DNA from: Gammaproteobacteria bacterium
Lineage (GTDB): Bacteria; Pseudomonadota; Gammaproteobacteria; Pseudomonadales; Pseudohongiellaceae
Reading direction: 5' to 3'
Assembly: GCA_002730035.1 (NCBI GenBank)
Contig: PBYU01000023.1
Span: 38,496-102,495, forward strand
Length of the DNA stretch: 64,000 nucleotides
The notes beneath the pieces are model-generated. The model was not told the DNA's origin. It saw only the letters and a list, made by a program, of their open reading frames with translations, and did not search any database. The translations under genes were made by a program, and so were the position numbers. Below are positions 45,242 to 54,623 of the stretch, piece by piece. Numbering within the stretch: the first letter of the stretch is position 1; the number at the start of each line of letters is the position of its first letter.

Positions 45242-46402
45242 ATGATTCGGATGAAACGATTACTTAGCACGATTCTGCTCCTCAGTGTGCTGCCGCTGAG
45301 TCTCGACTCAGCCCGGGCGGACGTCATTGTCCAACGTACCCCTGACGAAGGACTGCAACCACGCATGGTGCAGGATGCCGATGGGATTATCCATCTGCTG
45401 TATTTCAAGAAACGGCTTAACCGGCCCGCGGCGCGAGAGGGCAATCTGTATTACCGGCAATATGATGCCGAGCAGCAGCGCTTCGGCTCGCCGGTTAAGG
45501 TTTCCAGCCAGGCTTTCGCCATGCAGACATTTTCAATTGCCCGCGCCGCCGTGGATGTCGATGGCGAGGGACGCATCCATGTCATGTGGTATATGCCGCG
45601 CGAGTCTGAGTTTAACTACACGCGATCGAACCCGGAACGCAGCCAGTTCGAACCGCTACGCTCCATGGTGTCTCAATACGCTAAAGGTATCGATGCCGGC
45701 GGCGAGGTTGCCGCCAGGGGATCTGAGGTTGCCATCATCTGGGGCGCTGGCGATTTGAGCCGCGAGTATGAACGCACCATGTTTGCCCGATTCTCTCACG
45801 ATTGGGGAGCCACATTCGGTGACGAGATTATGATCAGTAATCCCGATCTTGGCGCCTGTGCCTGTTGCTCTATGGCGGCGGACTACATGGATGCTCAGAA
45901 TATCTTGGTGGCTTACCGGTCTGCTATCGATGGTATTGGCAGGCATATGCAATTGCTAACCGTTAACGGTGTAGACGGCGAGATATCCGGCGCATCCTAC
46001 GGTGACGTGCACGAACTACAACAATGGGAGCTTTCGGCCTGTCCGTTAAGCACAAACGACATTGGTACCGATCCGGCTGCCGAGAAATGGCTGGTGTTCG
46101 AGACCAAGGGTCGCATCATGCAGTTTAATCTATCTGTCGCTGGCGAACCTGCCGCAGTGGGAGAGCCTTTTTCTGAGACTCGCCAGAAGAATCCTGCAAT
46201 AGCCTTCAATCAGAACAATAATCGCCTGATCGTGTGGGGGGAAGCAATCAGCCATGCGCGAGGTGGCCGTTTAAACCTCAAGATATTCGACGCGGCAGGC
46301 AATGATACGGGTTATGAGCTAGGCGAAGAAATTAGCATCGATAATTACAGTTTCCCCGCGGCCGCAGGACTGCCGAATGGCGATTTCCTGGTACTCTATT
46401 GA
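45242..46402 (+). CDS. Sialidase-like propeller protein, secreted
   Basis: A 386-residue protein with a signal peptide (LLSTILLLSVLPLSLDSARA). The ORF track starts 100 codons earlier, across the divergent cytochrome gene, so I use ATG 45242; ATG 45251 is equally possible. An Asp-box-like segment FARFSHDWGATFGDEIMISN points to the sialidase/BNR propeller fold, and a Cys cluster CACCSMAADYMDA is inside it. No Arg triad of true sialidases can be assigned. The gene overlaps the convergent gene at 46396 by 7 bases. Confidence 0.78.
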   Translation: MIRMKRLLSTILLLSVLPLSLDSARADVIVQRTPDEGLQPRMVQDADGIIHLLYFKKRLNRPAAREGNLYYRQYDAEQQRFGSPVKVSSQAFAMQTFSIARAAVDVDGEGRIHVMWYMPRESEFNYTRSNPERSQFEPLRSMVSQYAKGIDAGGEVAARGSEVAIIWGAGDLSREYERTMFARFSHDWGATFGDEIMISNPDLGACACCSMAADYMDAQNILVAYRSAIDGIGRHMQLLTVNGVDGEISGASYGDVHELQQWELSACPLSTNDIGTDPAAEKWLVFETKGRIMQFNLSVAGEPAAVGEPFSETRQKNPAIAFNQNNNRLIVWGEAISHARGGRLNLKIFDAAGNDTGYELGEEISIDNYSFPAAAGLPNGDFLVLY

Positions 46403-47139
46403 TTGCGGGGAAACGCGGCGGACGGATTCCTGATCTGTTGCCGGATTAGCTCATTCTCCACTTCATTCCACTGTAGCTGGGTTTCCAGCTGGCTACGCAA
46501 TTGCTGCTGTTGAATAGCGTCTTGCAGCAGACGACGTTGCTGATTTGTGATTGATTGAAAATTCAGTTCCGCCAGCCGTCGTGACAATGCCGCACTGGCA
46601 CGCCGTTCTTGAATCTGACCCCCCTGCAACAAGGCGAAGGTATCCACAACGAACTGCGTGCGCTTCTGAAGGGCATTCTCACCACAGGCAAACTCGATGC
46701 CGACAAGTAGTTCTAAAGAATTTGTATTGTTCTGATCATTGCCCACAGCCTCGGCAACAAACTCATCGCGCCAGTTCTTCAGTGCGTCACAATGAGTGAG
46801 ATAGGTGGCAAGCAGTTCACCGTCGATGGCCTGTAAAAATTCATCGCAGCGCTGTTGTGCCTCGCTGGTAGCGGCCTGGTCAAGACTGTTCAGACAGGAT
46901 TGTGCCTTGCTATCGAGTTCGGTCAGCGCAGCCGCGGCTGCCTCGACCGAAGAATCCAGGCTGGATTCCTGGGCGATCAGAGTAGCTGGAAATGCCACCA
47001 GTAAAGCGAAGCAACGTAGCGCGTTCGAGATTAGCCGCCGCTTACACGTACAATTCGAAGCGGCGAGGCCATTTCTTAAAGCGCTTACGGCAGTACTTTT
47101 CCAGTTTCTTATGGGTAGAAAACCACAGCTCGCTGGCAT
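46396..47139 (-). CDS. Exported helical protein of unknown function, start uncertain
   Basis: The mature region is clear: after a signal-like stretch ALRCFALLVAFPATLIAQ come long polar helices rich in Gln, Glu and Leu (LLQDAIQQQQLRSQLETQLQ). No standard start lies just before the signal region; the nearest ATG (47139) would put 98 bases inside the YkgJ-like gene. A non-standard ATC at 47031, next to that gene's stop, would give a short, normal signal peptide. Cysteines at CLNSLD, RCDEF and HCDALK recur like a small disulfide-linked helical domain. Coiled-coil or adhesin-like roles cannot be separated. Confidence 0.6.
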   Translation of the reverse strand: MPASCGFLPIRNWKSTAVSALRNGLAASNCTCKRRLISNALRCFALLVAFPATLIAQESSLDSSVEAAAAALTELDSKAQSCLNSLDQAATSEAQQRCDEFLQAIDGELLATYLTHCDALKNWRDEFVAEAVGNDQNNTNSLELLVGIEFACGENALQKRTQFVVDTFALLQGGQIQERRASAALSRRLAELNFQSITNQQRRLLQDAIQQQQLRSQLETQLQWNEVENELIRQQIRNPSAAFPRNQ

Positions 47140-47476
47140 CTTTGATAGATTCATCGAATTCGCAGAAATCATTGGTGTACTCCCGGCAAACCCAGGGTCG
47201 ATTGTCATAAATACTACAAACACCACCGTCGAGCAAATGACTGCAGCGGGTATTTATGTAAAGGAACCATCCGTCTGCATCCTTAAAGACACTTATATCA
47301 TCGTGGGACACCTGCCAGAGCAGATGGTCGAAGTCTTCCTTGCTTTTCGGTGTTGGGATTTTCTGATTGATTGAAACACAGCAGATTGACTGCGTACATT
47401 TGCGACACTTCTTGTCTAATTTTACTTTGCCAACCTGTTGTGCATCGGCCAGCTTAATCTTGTCCTTGGCATTCAT
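47042..47476 (-). CDS. YkgJ-type cysteine cluster protein
   Basis: A 144-residue cytoplasmic protein with the CxxC...CC arrangement of the CxxCxxCC/YkgJ family: CRKCTQSICCVS near residue 22, then CSHLLDGGVCSIYDNRPWVC. Family members are thought to bind a zinc or iron-sulfur site; no reaction is established. A GGAATGGG ribosome site precedes the ATG. It is followed by the helical exported protein. Confidence 0.88.
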   Translation of the reverse strand: MNAKDKIKLADAQQVGKVKLDKKCRKCTQSICCVSINQKIPTPKSKEDFDHLLWQVSHDDISVFKDADGWFLYINTRCSHLLDGGVCSIYDNRPWVCREYTNDFCEFDESIKDASELWFSTHKKLEKYCRKRFKKWPRRFELYV

Positions 47477-47591
47477 ATCCCATTCCGTTTAATACAAGTA
47501 GATGACCAGATTTGTACAGCGACGCCATTCTAACACTGCTTGTATAACAAGTTGAAAGACTGCTGTTGAACAAATCCATATCATTGTTCAC

Positions 47592-49067
47592 TCAAGGGTT
47601 TAGCGCGGGCTGTATTTCGAATTTGTCCAAGCTGTTTACACCATCGATAATTTTGGCGTAGGCGCGGGCAATCTGTTCCAAGCCGACCGCTGGTACCCAC
47701 TCGGCGGTGTCCTGCTCGGTGTGTTTTATTTCAGGTGAAGTGATTACCTGCAGGGAAGCGACGTCTCGAGCTACCGCACCCATCTCGCCCGACGCGCGTG
47801 GCTCCATGTCGGCAGTCACCCCAACGTTGAAGCGTTGAAAGGCATCCAGTACAACATCGAGCATCGGCTCACTACCCCAAACCCACCAGCGCATCGGTGA
47901 CACTGCATTCATTTTACGTAAGCTGGGTCCCCAATATTTTGTTCTGACTACGGCGACGTGCTCCAGGTTGATCAGCAGTGCGGTGTCCGCCAGCGCAGTC
48001 TGCCGCTCATCGTGCAACCAGCGAGCGCCTGGTCCGCTATGATGTCCCAGCGAGGACATGAAAATGAGATTGCGGCGCCGTTCGGATTGCGGTCGCTGTG
48101 CGAAATGTTTTATCAGACCCATCATTACCGCCATGCCAGAGGCGTTATCGGATGCCGCATCGAAGTAACCGTCGACATGGGCCAGGATGAAGATGTTTTC
48201 ATCTGAAGTACCAGGCAATCCACCGAGCACACTGTCACCGGTTTGATCCGGTATCAGTTCGCTCTGGTAATCAAGGTGCACGCTGACTGATTGGCCACCG
48301 CCCAGCAATTCGCGCAGGGCAACGCCGTCTTCATAACCCAGGTTAAATCCGGGCCGGCCACCGGTACGTTGCCATACCGCGAAGTTATTGGAAATACCGT
48401 AGACGATGCCGACCGCCGCTGCGCCGTGGGAATAGGCCCGCTCTATGGCATCTTCGGTGCGAATGGAATGGCGTAGGGTGCCTGGCCTGGGGATGTCCTG
48501 GATAAGCACCGCCTTACCGGCAACGTCGCGCTGCAGATAATCTGCTTCCGTGCCAGTGCCCAGCCACACGAGTTCGAATTCCAGGCCACCTGTGGTCGTC
48601 GAAGTCGTCTTCTCCGGTGGTCTTGCCGAGGCCAGTGTAAATTCTGCCTCACCGGCTTTAAAACTGATGTCCCAACTGGACATGCGCCACACTGGCTCCA
48701 AGTTGAAATTCGAGCGGATGATTTCCTCTAGTCCCAGTTGCCTGAAAGTTGCCTCGGCCCAATCCTGACTCAGGGCGTGGGCTTCGGTGCCCAGATTTCT
48801 ACCCCAGAACAGATTGCCTGATTGTTTGTCCTGTTGAGAGAACTCGATCAACTCATTCATCACTGCCTTCATCCAGGCGCCATCGATGTCAGCATAGAGT
48901 CGGTCGTCTTCACGCAGTGGAATCTGGATAAAGGCGTCCTCGCGAATATTGCCAGTGGCATCCAGTAGCGGCTGCCCGAGAGGGTTTTCCTGCGCAATTC
49001 CTGGACTAAAAATGAACAGTGCAGCAAGCGTTACACAGATCAGCGAAAGGTTTGAAGTAGCTCTCAT
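47592..49067 (-). CDS. M28-like protein with PA domain and atypical metal site
   Basis: A 491-residue secreted protein starting at ATG 49067 (MRATSNLSLICVTLAALFIF), which has AAGGTG upstream. It has the M28 fold and a PA insertion (AVLIQDIPRPGTLRHSIRTE). The first ligands are present in LAHVDGYFDAASDNASGMAV and the last His in IKHTEQDTAEWV. The catalytic Glu pair, normally EE, is replaced by HH in SSLGHHSGPGARWL, and NxDM is NLEH. It may be a non-peptidase relative or use a shifted site. It is divergent from the DUF6351 gene. Confidence 0.85.
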   Translation of the reverse strand: MRATSNLSLICVTLAALFIFSPGIAQENPLGQPLLDATGNIREDAFIQIPLREDDRLYADIDGAWMKAVMNELIEFSQQDKQSGNLFWGRNLGTEAHALSQDWAEATFRQLGLEEIIRSNFNLEPVWRMSSWDISFKAGEAEFTLASARPPEKTTSTTTGGLEFELVWLGTGTEADYLQRDVAGKAVLIQDIPRPGTLRHSIRTEDAIERAYSHGAAAVGIVYGISNNFAVWQRTGGRPGFNLGYEDGVALRELLGGGQSVSVHLDYQSELIPDQTGDSVLGGLPGTSDENIFILAHVDGYFDAASDNASGMAVMMGLIKHFAQRPQSERRRNLIFMSSLGHHSGPGARWLHDERQTALADTALLINLEHVAVVRTKYWGPSLRKMNAVSPMRWWVWGSEPMLDVVLDAFQRFNVGVTADMEPRASGEMGAVARDVASLQVITSPEIKHTEQDTAEWVPAVGLEQIARAYAKIIDGVNSLDKFEIQPALNP

Positions 49068-49221
49068 TGGCTGCACCTTATTGTTTGAGTTATGCGGTGG
49101 AATTACGGATTTGCGGGTGACATAAGCTGCCACCTCAAGGCAGGGGAAGAATAGCATAGCCTTTACATTAGTGTGTCGTGTCCCCAAAATGGCTTGTATC
49201 TTGATGTGCTGGAGAAATAAA

Positions 49222-51525
49222 TTGAAAACAATACACTCTGGATTGGTTCTCATCACTGCGTGCATATTTCTGCTGACGAGTTGTTCGTCCGAAGAGACGA
49301 TTTCCACCGCAGGTTCCCCCGTAACAGCACCCGCTTCATCGGGTTTGAGTATTCAGACCCTGTCCACCAAACCCTGGCTGATAAGCGGCGGTGATGTACT
49401 CGTCGAGGTGAGCCAGGATTCGCAGGCAAACACCGCACCGCTGAGTGTCAGCCTGAATGGCGAAGACATTAGCAACGCCTTCCGTTCGGTGTCGGCGCAA
49501 CGCCTGCAGGCGCTGCTGACCGATTTGCCACTGGGAGAGAGCGAGTTGCGGGCTTCTGTCAGTGGTTCTAACGAGTCTGCGACCCTAACGCTTACCAATT
49601 ACCCGCAAAGCGGGCCGCTATTATCCGGCCCCCATGAATCTCCTTTTTACTGTCAGTCCAGCGAATTTTTACTGGTCAATGGCGAGACCCTGGGGGCTGC
49701 GACGGACGGGCAATGTTCAGTAGCCACCCGGGTGGACTACGTTTACTGGTCAAACTCCGAGCAGGCATTCAAACCATTAACGGAGCAACAGCAGCAGTCA
49801 CTAACAATCACAGCCGCGCAGGAGACTAGCGCTGATCCTATAGATGGACAGGATACAGACCCCTCGGTTGCTGTCTTATCCGACATCGCGGAGATAGTTG
49901 ATTACCGTGGAGCCACAATTCCATTCATTGTGCGAGTGGAAACTGGCACGGTTAACCGCGCTATATACGAGATCGCCATGTTGCATGATCCCAATACGGG
50001 AAACGTCGATCCCTTCAATCCCAGTGACAACTGGAACCGTAAGCTGGTGTATACCCATGGTGGCGGTTGTCGTGGCGGATGGTATCAGCAGGGCAATCGG
50101 ACTGGTGGGGTCATGCGTCAAGGGCTGTTCGAGCAGGGTTATGCCGTCGTGTCTTCGACGCTGAATGTGTTTGGCCAGAACTGTAATGACCTGTTGGCGT
50201 CCGAGACTCACATCATGGTGAAGGAACGGTTTATCGAACATTACGGCGCACCGATCTACACGATTGCAACCGGTGCCTCCGGGGGTTCCTATCAGTCGCA
50301 CCAGACTGCTGATAACTATCCCGGTGTGTTTGACGGCATAATCGTTGCTGCCAGTTTTCCCGATGTCACTACTGCAACTATTTTCACGCTGGCCGACGCA
50401 CGCCTGTTGAACTACTACTTCACCGAAACTAATGCCGAAACTTTCACCGTTGAACAACAACGAGCCGTCTCTGGCTTTGGCTCCTGGGCTTCTATTTCTA
50501 ACCTGGCTCGTGGCGCGGCACGCCTGGACCCTAATTATCAGTTTGATACAACACTGGAAGAACAGGGCGGAGAAGTCAGTATTGCAGCCCTTGAATCGCA
50601 GCGTTATGAACCTACCAATCGCTTCGGTGTACGAGCCACCGTGTATGACCATACAGTGAATGTCTATGGCAATGTCGACGGGACATTTACTGCGCAACGA
50701 CCTCTGGACAACGCCGGTGTGCAGTACGGGCTGGCGGCACTTAATGACGGCGCTATCTCGGTGCGGCAGTTTATCGATCTCAACCGGGACATCGGGGGAT
50801 TCGATCGCGACATGAATCATGTGCCCGAGCGGCATCGGGCCGATACGCAGGCGCGCAAGCGCGCCATCGAATCCGGGCGGATTCTGTACGGGGGTGCAGG
50901 CCTGGCCAGCACACCGATAATCGACTACCGCAGCTATAGAGATCATGCCGAGAATGGTGACATACACATGATCGTGCACCAGTTCTCAACCCGGCAGCGT
51001 TTGCTCGATGCCAATGGCCATGCCGGCAATCATGTCATGCAGGTCGGGGGCCTGTGGGGATTTACCCAGGATCAGCCGGACCTCGGTGAGCTGTTTCGCC
51101 AGATGGATGTCTGGCTGATGGCTATCCTGACTGACAACGCCGCTACAGATCTTGCCACCAAGGTTGTAGATAATAAACCCTCTGGGCTGCGCGACGCCTG
51201 CTGGAATATCGAGGGGGATGCGCGGGAAAAGCTAGAACACACACAGACATTCCGAGGCGATAGCCCCTGTAACGAGTTATATCCGGCCTATTCTACTCCG
51301 CGTCAAGTGGCAGGCGCCCCTCTGGCTAATAATATCGTGAGTTGCCAGCTACGACCGCTAATGCAGGCAGATTACTCGGCCAGGTTTACATCTATCGAAT
51401 ATGCCGAGTTAAGCCGGGTATTTCCAGAAGGGGTCTGTGACTGGTCTCGCAGTGACAGTAGTGGGGCGCGGCATCAGGGAACCTGGGTCTCGTTCGGTCC
51501 ATCACCGGTTAACAAACTGTATTAG
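49222..51525 (+). CDS. DUF6351 family alpha/beta-hydrolase-like lipoprotein
   Basis: A 767-residue exported protein. I prefer TTG 49222 (LKTIHSGLVLITACIFLLTS), with GGAG eight bases upstream and lipobox LTSCS; ATG 49204 is an alternative. After an N-terminal Ig-like region comes KLVYTHGGGCRGGWYQQGNR and the nucleophile-elbow-like TGASGGSYQSHQTADNYPG, as in DUF6351 and tannase/feruloyl esterase relatives. Residues ADARLLNYYFTE and the C-terminal DACWNIEGDA follow the family pattern. Esterase activity is inferred from the fold only. Confidence 0.85.
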   Translation: MKTIHSGLVLITACIFLLTSCSSEETISTAGSPVTAPASSGLSIQTLSTKPWLISGGDVLVEVSQDSQANTAPLSVSLNGEDISNAFRSVSAQRLQALLTDLPLGESELRASVSGSNESATLTLTNYPQSGPLLSGPHESPFYCQSSEFLLVNGETLGAATDGQCSVATRVDYVYWSNSEQAFKPLTEQQQQSLTITAAQETSADPIDGQDTDPSVAVLSDIAEIVDYRGATIPFIVRVETGTVNRAIYEIAMLHDPNTGNVDPFNPSDNWNRKLVYTHGGGCRGGWYQQGNRTGGVMRQGLFEQGYAVVSSTLNVFGQNCNDLLASETHIMVKERFIEHYGAPIYTIATGASGGSYQSHQTADNYPGVFDGIIVAASFPDVTTATIFTLADARLLNYYFTETNAETFTVEQQRAVSGFGSWASISNLARGAARLDPNYQFDTTLEEQGGEVSIAALESQRYEPTNRFGVRATVYDHTVNVYGNVDGTFTAQRPLDNAGVQYGLAALNDGAISVRQFIDLNRDIGGFDRDMNHVPERHRADTQARKRAIESGRILYGGAGLASTPIIDYRSYRDHAENGDIHMIVHQFSTRQRLLDANGHAGNHVMQVGGLWGFTQDQPDLGELFRQMDVWLMAILTDNAATDLATKVVDNKPSGLRDACWNIEGDAREKLEHTQTFRGDSPCNELYPAYSTPRQVAGAPLANNIVSCQLRPLMQADYSARFTSIEYAELSRVFPEGVCDWSRSDSSGARHQGTWVSFGPSPVNKLY

Positions 51526-51556
51526 TCACCTCAGTCAGGAATGAGAGGATTTGGAT

Positions 51557-52963
51557 ATGATGAGTAAAGGCAGCAGGTCTCTTTCTTTGGCGATGACTGT
51601 CATTATATGTTTGGTATACGCGCCACTAAGCAGTGGGCAATCCGCCAACGAGCAGCAGTTGGCAACCACGGTCGACGATGGTTTTACTATTGCGGTGGTG
51701 GGCGACATCATTATTTCCTATCCGCTGGATCACATGCTGAGCGATCCGGGATTTCGTGCTGTGGTTGAACTCACCCAGAGTGCCGATGCAACAACAGGCA
51801 ACCTGGAAGGCAACATCATCGACGGTCGCACGTTTCGCGGTTCGGCTGGTGGAGGATTTGGCGGAGAACCAGAAGTCGCAGAATGGGTCAAGCAGATGGG
51901 CTTCGATATCGTATCGCGTCCCAACAACCACGCCGATGATTTTGGTCCGGAGGGGCTCGTCTCCACGAGTAGTCACCTGGATCGGGTTGGCGTGCAGTAT
52001 GCCGGCTATGGCGATAGCTACTGGGCGGCTAAGGCGGCGCGTTTCTACAGTAGCCCGGGCGGCCGTGTTGGCATGGTGGCCGTGTCCGATCATGATCCGC
52101 GTGCCCAGCCCGCCCGAGGTGAATGGCCCGGTGTCGGTGGCCTGAGTCCGCTTAGAGTCACCCGTTACTTCATGGTGCCTGAAGAATCCTGGGAGGCGCT
52201 ACAAACCATGCGAGACCATTTTCCGAATGGCAGTGGTTTCTACGCCCGCGGTGCCAATTCCTCGACGGAGATCGATTTCAATGGCAATCGCTATCGCCGG
52301 GCAGACCGAGGCATCAATGAGCCCTCTTACCACTACGAGATAAACCAACGGGACCTGACCGATACTCTGGCTGCAGTGCGCGAAGGCAAGATTCGCTCCG
52401 ACTTCGTTACCGTGGCCATTCACGCCCATCATTTCCTGGAAACCACGGGCGGCTATCGCGGCGCTGGCATTCCCGAAGCGGAACACATCGACACCAACCC
52501 TTCCATTGCCGACTATCTCCCGGAATTCGCTCACGCGGCTATCGACAACGGCGCCGATCTGTTTCAGGGGACCGGAGTACATGCTTTGCGAGGCATAGAG
52601 ATCTATAACAACCGCCCCATCTTCTACGGCCTGGGTGAATTCATCCGGCAGATGGACGTGATCGGCCTGGCTGGACGCGGCGATCCGCAACGCAGCATCG
52701 GACCTCCCAATGCAGAATTTCCAGTAAAGTTTGAGAGCATCATCGCGATTAATGAATACTCCGGCGGCACACTAAAGGAAGTGCGTATCCATCCAGTCGA
52801 ACTGCGTTACGAGGAACAGAAGTTAGCGCAGCGGGGTATACCGCGCATCGCTCCAGCAGCGATTGCGCAGCGCATACTGCGACGTTTGCAGGACTTGTCA
52901 GCCCCGTTAGGGACAACCATCGAAATCGAGGGCAACATCGGCGTGATCCGGCCTAATGATTAG
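51557..52963 (+). CDS. CapA family (poly-gamma-glutamate/metallophosphatase-like) protein, secreted
   Basis: A 468-residue protein with a signal peptide ending SSGQS. The metallophosphatase-like core begins FTIAVVGDIIISYPLD, continues with GNLEGNIIDG and VSRPNNHADDFG and VAIHAHHFLETTG, and ends near DLFQGTGVHALRGIEIYNNR. These match the CapA/PgsA family. I prefer ATG 51557 (preceded by GAGG); the TTG at 51551 and ATG 51560 are alternatives. Without capBC nearby, a role in polyglutamate synthesis is doubtful; a phosphoesterase activity is more likely. Confidence 0.88.
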   Translation: MMSKGSRSLSLAMTVIICLVYAPLSSGQSANEQQLATTVDDGFTIAVVGDIIISYPLDHMLSDPGFRAVVELTQSADATTGNLEGNIIDGRTFRGSAGGGFGGEPEVAEWVKQMGFDIVSRPNNHADDFGPEGLVSTSSHLDRVGVQYAGYGDSYWAAKAARFYSSPGGRVGMVAVSDHDPRAQPARGEWPGVGGLSPLRVTRYFMVPEESWEALQTMRDHFPNGSGFYARGANSSTEIDFNGNRYRRADRGINEPSYHYEINQRDLTDTLAAVREGKIRSDFVTVAIHAHHFLETTGGYRGAGIPEAEHIDTNPSIADYLPEFAHAAIDNGADLFQGTGVHALRGIEIYNNRPIFYGLGEFIRQMDVIGLAGRGDPQRSIGPPNAEFPVKFESIIAINEYSGGTLKEVRIHPVELRYEEQKLAQRGIPRIAPAAIAQRILRRLQDLSAPLGTTIEIEGNIGVIRPND

Positions 52964-53033
52964 CACTTGACCCGGTTAATCGCGTTACCTGTTGGCTCAG
53001 AACGGACCCGACACCTAAATCAGGATTACTGAC

Positions 53034-53906
53034 ATGATCGACGTGCAAGATTTGTGCTACGCCTACCCCGGGCAGGATGAAGACACCATTCGTGGTATCA
53101 GTTTCTCAATCGCTGCCGGGGAAATCTTCGGTTTCCTGGGCCCGAGCGGTTCTGGTAAGAGCACTACTCAGAAACTGTTGATCGGACTGCTGCGTAACTA
53201 CCAGGGCAAGCTGCAGATCATGGACCGGGATGCTCATACCTGGGATCATCGACTCTATCAGCACATCGGTGTTGGTTTCGAACTACCAAATCATTTCTCC
53301 AAGCTGACTAGACTGGAGAACTTGCAACTATTCGCGTCTTTCTATGGTGCAGGCGCTGAACTGCCGCACAGCCCATCCGAGTTGCTTGAACGGGTTGGCC
53401 TGCAGGATGCAGCTAAACAACGCGTTGGTGAATATTCCAAAGGTATGAAGATGCGGCTCAATTTTGCACGAGCGCTGCTCAACAATCCTTCCCTATTGTT
53501 TCTCGACGAGCCAACTGCCGGTCTTGATCCGGTTAACGCGAAGATCATCAAGGACATCATCAGGGACCAACAACAACAGGGTAAAACAGTTTTCCTCACC
53601 ACTCACAACATGCACGATGCCGATGAGTTGTGTAACCGTGTGGCATTCATCGTCGAGGGTGAATTAAGCCTGATCGATGAACCCGCCGTATTGAAGCTGC
53701 GACACGGTCAGCAATCGGTAGAAGTGATTGCCAGACCCGGCGAGGAATATACGCAACCCGATGTGCATTGTTTCGAATTGGACCAACTTGGTAGTAACCA
53801 ACAGTTTATCGATCTTCTGAACTCTAACACGGTGGAATCCATTCATTCTCAGGAAGCGACGCTGGAAGAGGTGTTTATCAAGACTACCGGAGCGCGACTG
53901 ACATGA
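53034..53906 (+). CDS. ABC transporter ATP-binding protein
   Basis: A 290-residue ATPase of an ABC-2-type exporter. Walker A is GPSGSGKST, the signature is EYSKGMKMRLNFARALL, Walker B is LLFLDEPTAGLDP and the switch His lies in VFLTTHNMHDADE. A C-terminal extension has VIARPGEEYTQPDVHCFELD. It overlaps the next gene by four bases. AGGA precedes the ATG. Confidence 0.95.
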   Translation: MIDVQDLCYAYPGQDEDTIRGISFSIAAGEIFGFLGPSGSGKSTTQKLLIGLLRNYQGKLQIMDRDAHTWDHRLYQHIGVGFELPNHFSKLTRLENLQLFASFYGAGAELPHSPSELLERVGLQDAAKQRVGEYSKGMKMRLNFARALLNNPSLLFLDEPTAGLDPVNAKIIKDIIRDQQQQGKTVFLTTHNMHDADELCNRVAFIVEGELSLIDEPAVLKLRHGQQSVEVIARPGEEYTQPDVHCFELDQLGSNQQFIDLLNSNTVESIHSQEATLEEVFIKTTGARLT

Positions 53907-54613
53907 TGCAATCCATGGCTCAGGCCGCTCGCATTCTGTTGTGGGATTTCAGGCTCCAGTACCGCTACTATTTCTGGACAATTGCTCTGGTAGTCGGTGC
54001 CATGTGGTCGGGTGTGTTATTTGCCCTGCCGGAAGACATTATTTCAATCTGGCTGTCAATGGTGATTTTTGCTGATCTGAGCACCATTGGTGTTATGTTT
54101 ATCACCGGCATTCTCTACCTGGAACGCCGCCAGGGTACGATCTATGCAACGGCAGTGATGCCAGCCTCTGCCGGCACTTGGCTGAGCACCAAACTGTTCA
54201 GCCTCAGCCTGTTGTGTCTGGTCTGCGTCATCATCATCGTCTTGTTCACCAGCAATTCGGTCAACTGGTTTCGCCTGATCCCTGCCGTGGTGCTCACTGC
54301 GGCCACGTTTGCCAGTGTTGGATTTCTGGTGGCTGTCCAATTCGACAAGTTATTGAATTACTTCTTCACCATAGCGCTGGTGTTTATCCCGCTGAATCTC
54401 CCAGCACTGGATTACTTCGGTATTTTCAGCAATGAAGCCATGTGGCTGATACCAAGCGAGGCGGCGATATGGGCACTGGCAGGCAGTTTTCAGGAGATGG
54501 AGACGTCCAGATTTCTCGGCTACCTTGTGTTGTTGATCCTCTGGCTTGCTGTAACACACTGGTTGGGGATCAGGGCTTTCCGAAAGTTTATCGCCACACG
54601 GCAACAACTCTGA
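53903..54613 (+). CDS. ABC-2 type permease subunit 1
   Basis: A 236-residue membrane protein with six predicted helices (for example YYFWTIALVVGAMWSGVLFA and LFSLSLLCLVCVIIIVLFTS). It is translationally coupled to the ATPase (ATGA). The trio ATPase-permease-permease resembles the small exporter group that includes the mycobacterial fluoroquinolone efflux system; the substrate here is unknown. Confidence 0.88.
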   Translation: MMQSMAQAARILLWDFRLQYRYYFWTIALVVGAMWSGVLFALPEDIISIWLSMVIFADLSTIGVMFITGILYLERRQGTIYATAVMPASAGTWLSTKLFSLSLLCLVCVIIIVLFTSNSVNWFRLIPAVVLTAATFASVGFLVAVQFDKLLNYFFTIALVFIPLNLPALDYFGIFSNEAMWLIPSEAAIWALAGSFQEMETSRFLGYLVLLILWLAVTHWLGIRAFRKFIATRQQL

Positions 54614-54623
54614 GGACAGCAGA

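Noticed and set aside
49876-50979. 367-residue minus-strand ORF across the DUF6351 gene
   Set aside because: Shadow ORF; the plus-strand gene has a signal peptide, ribosome site and family motifs.
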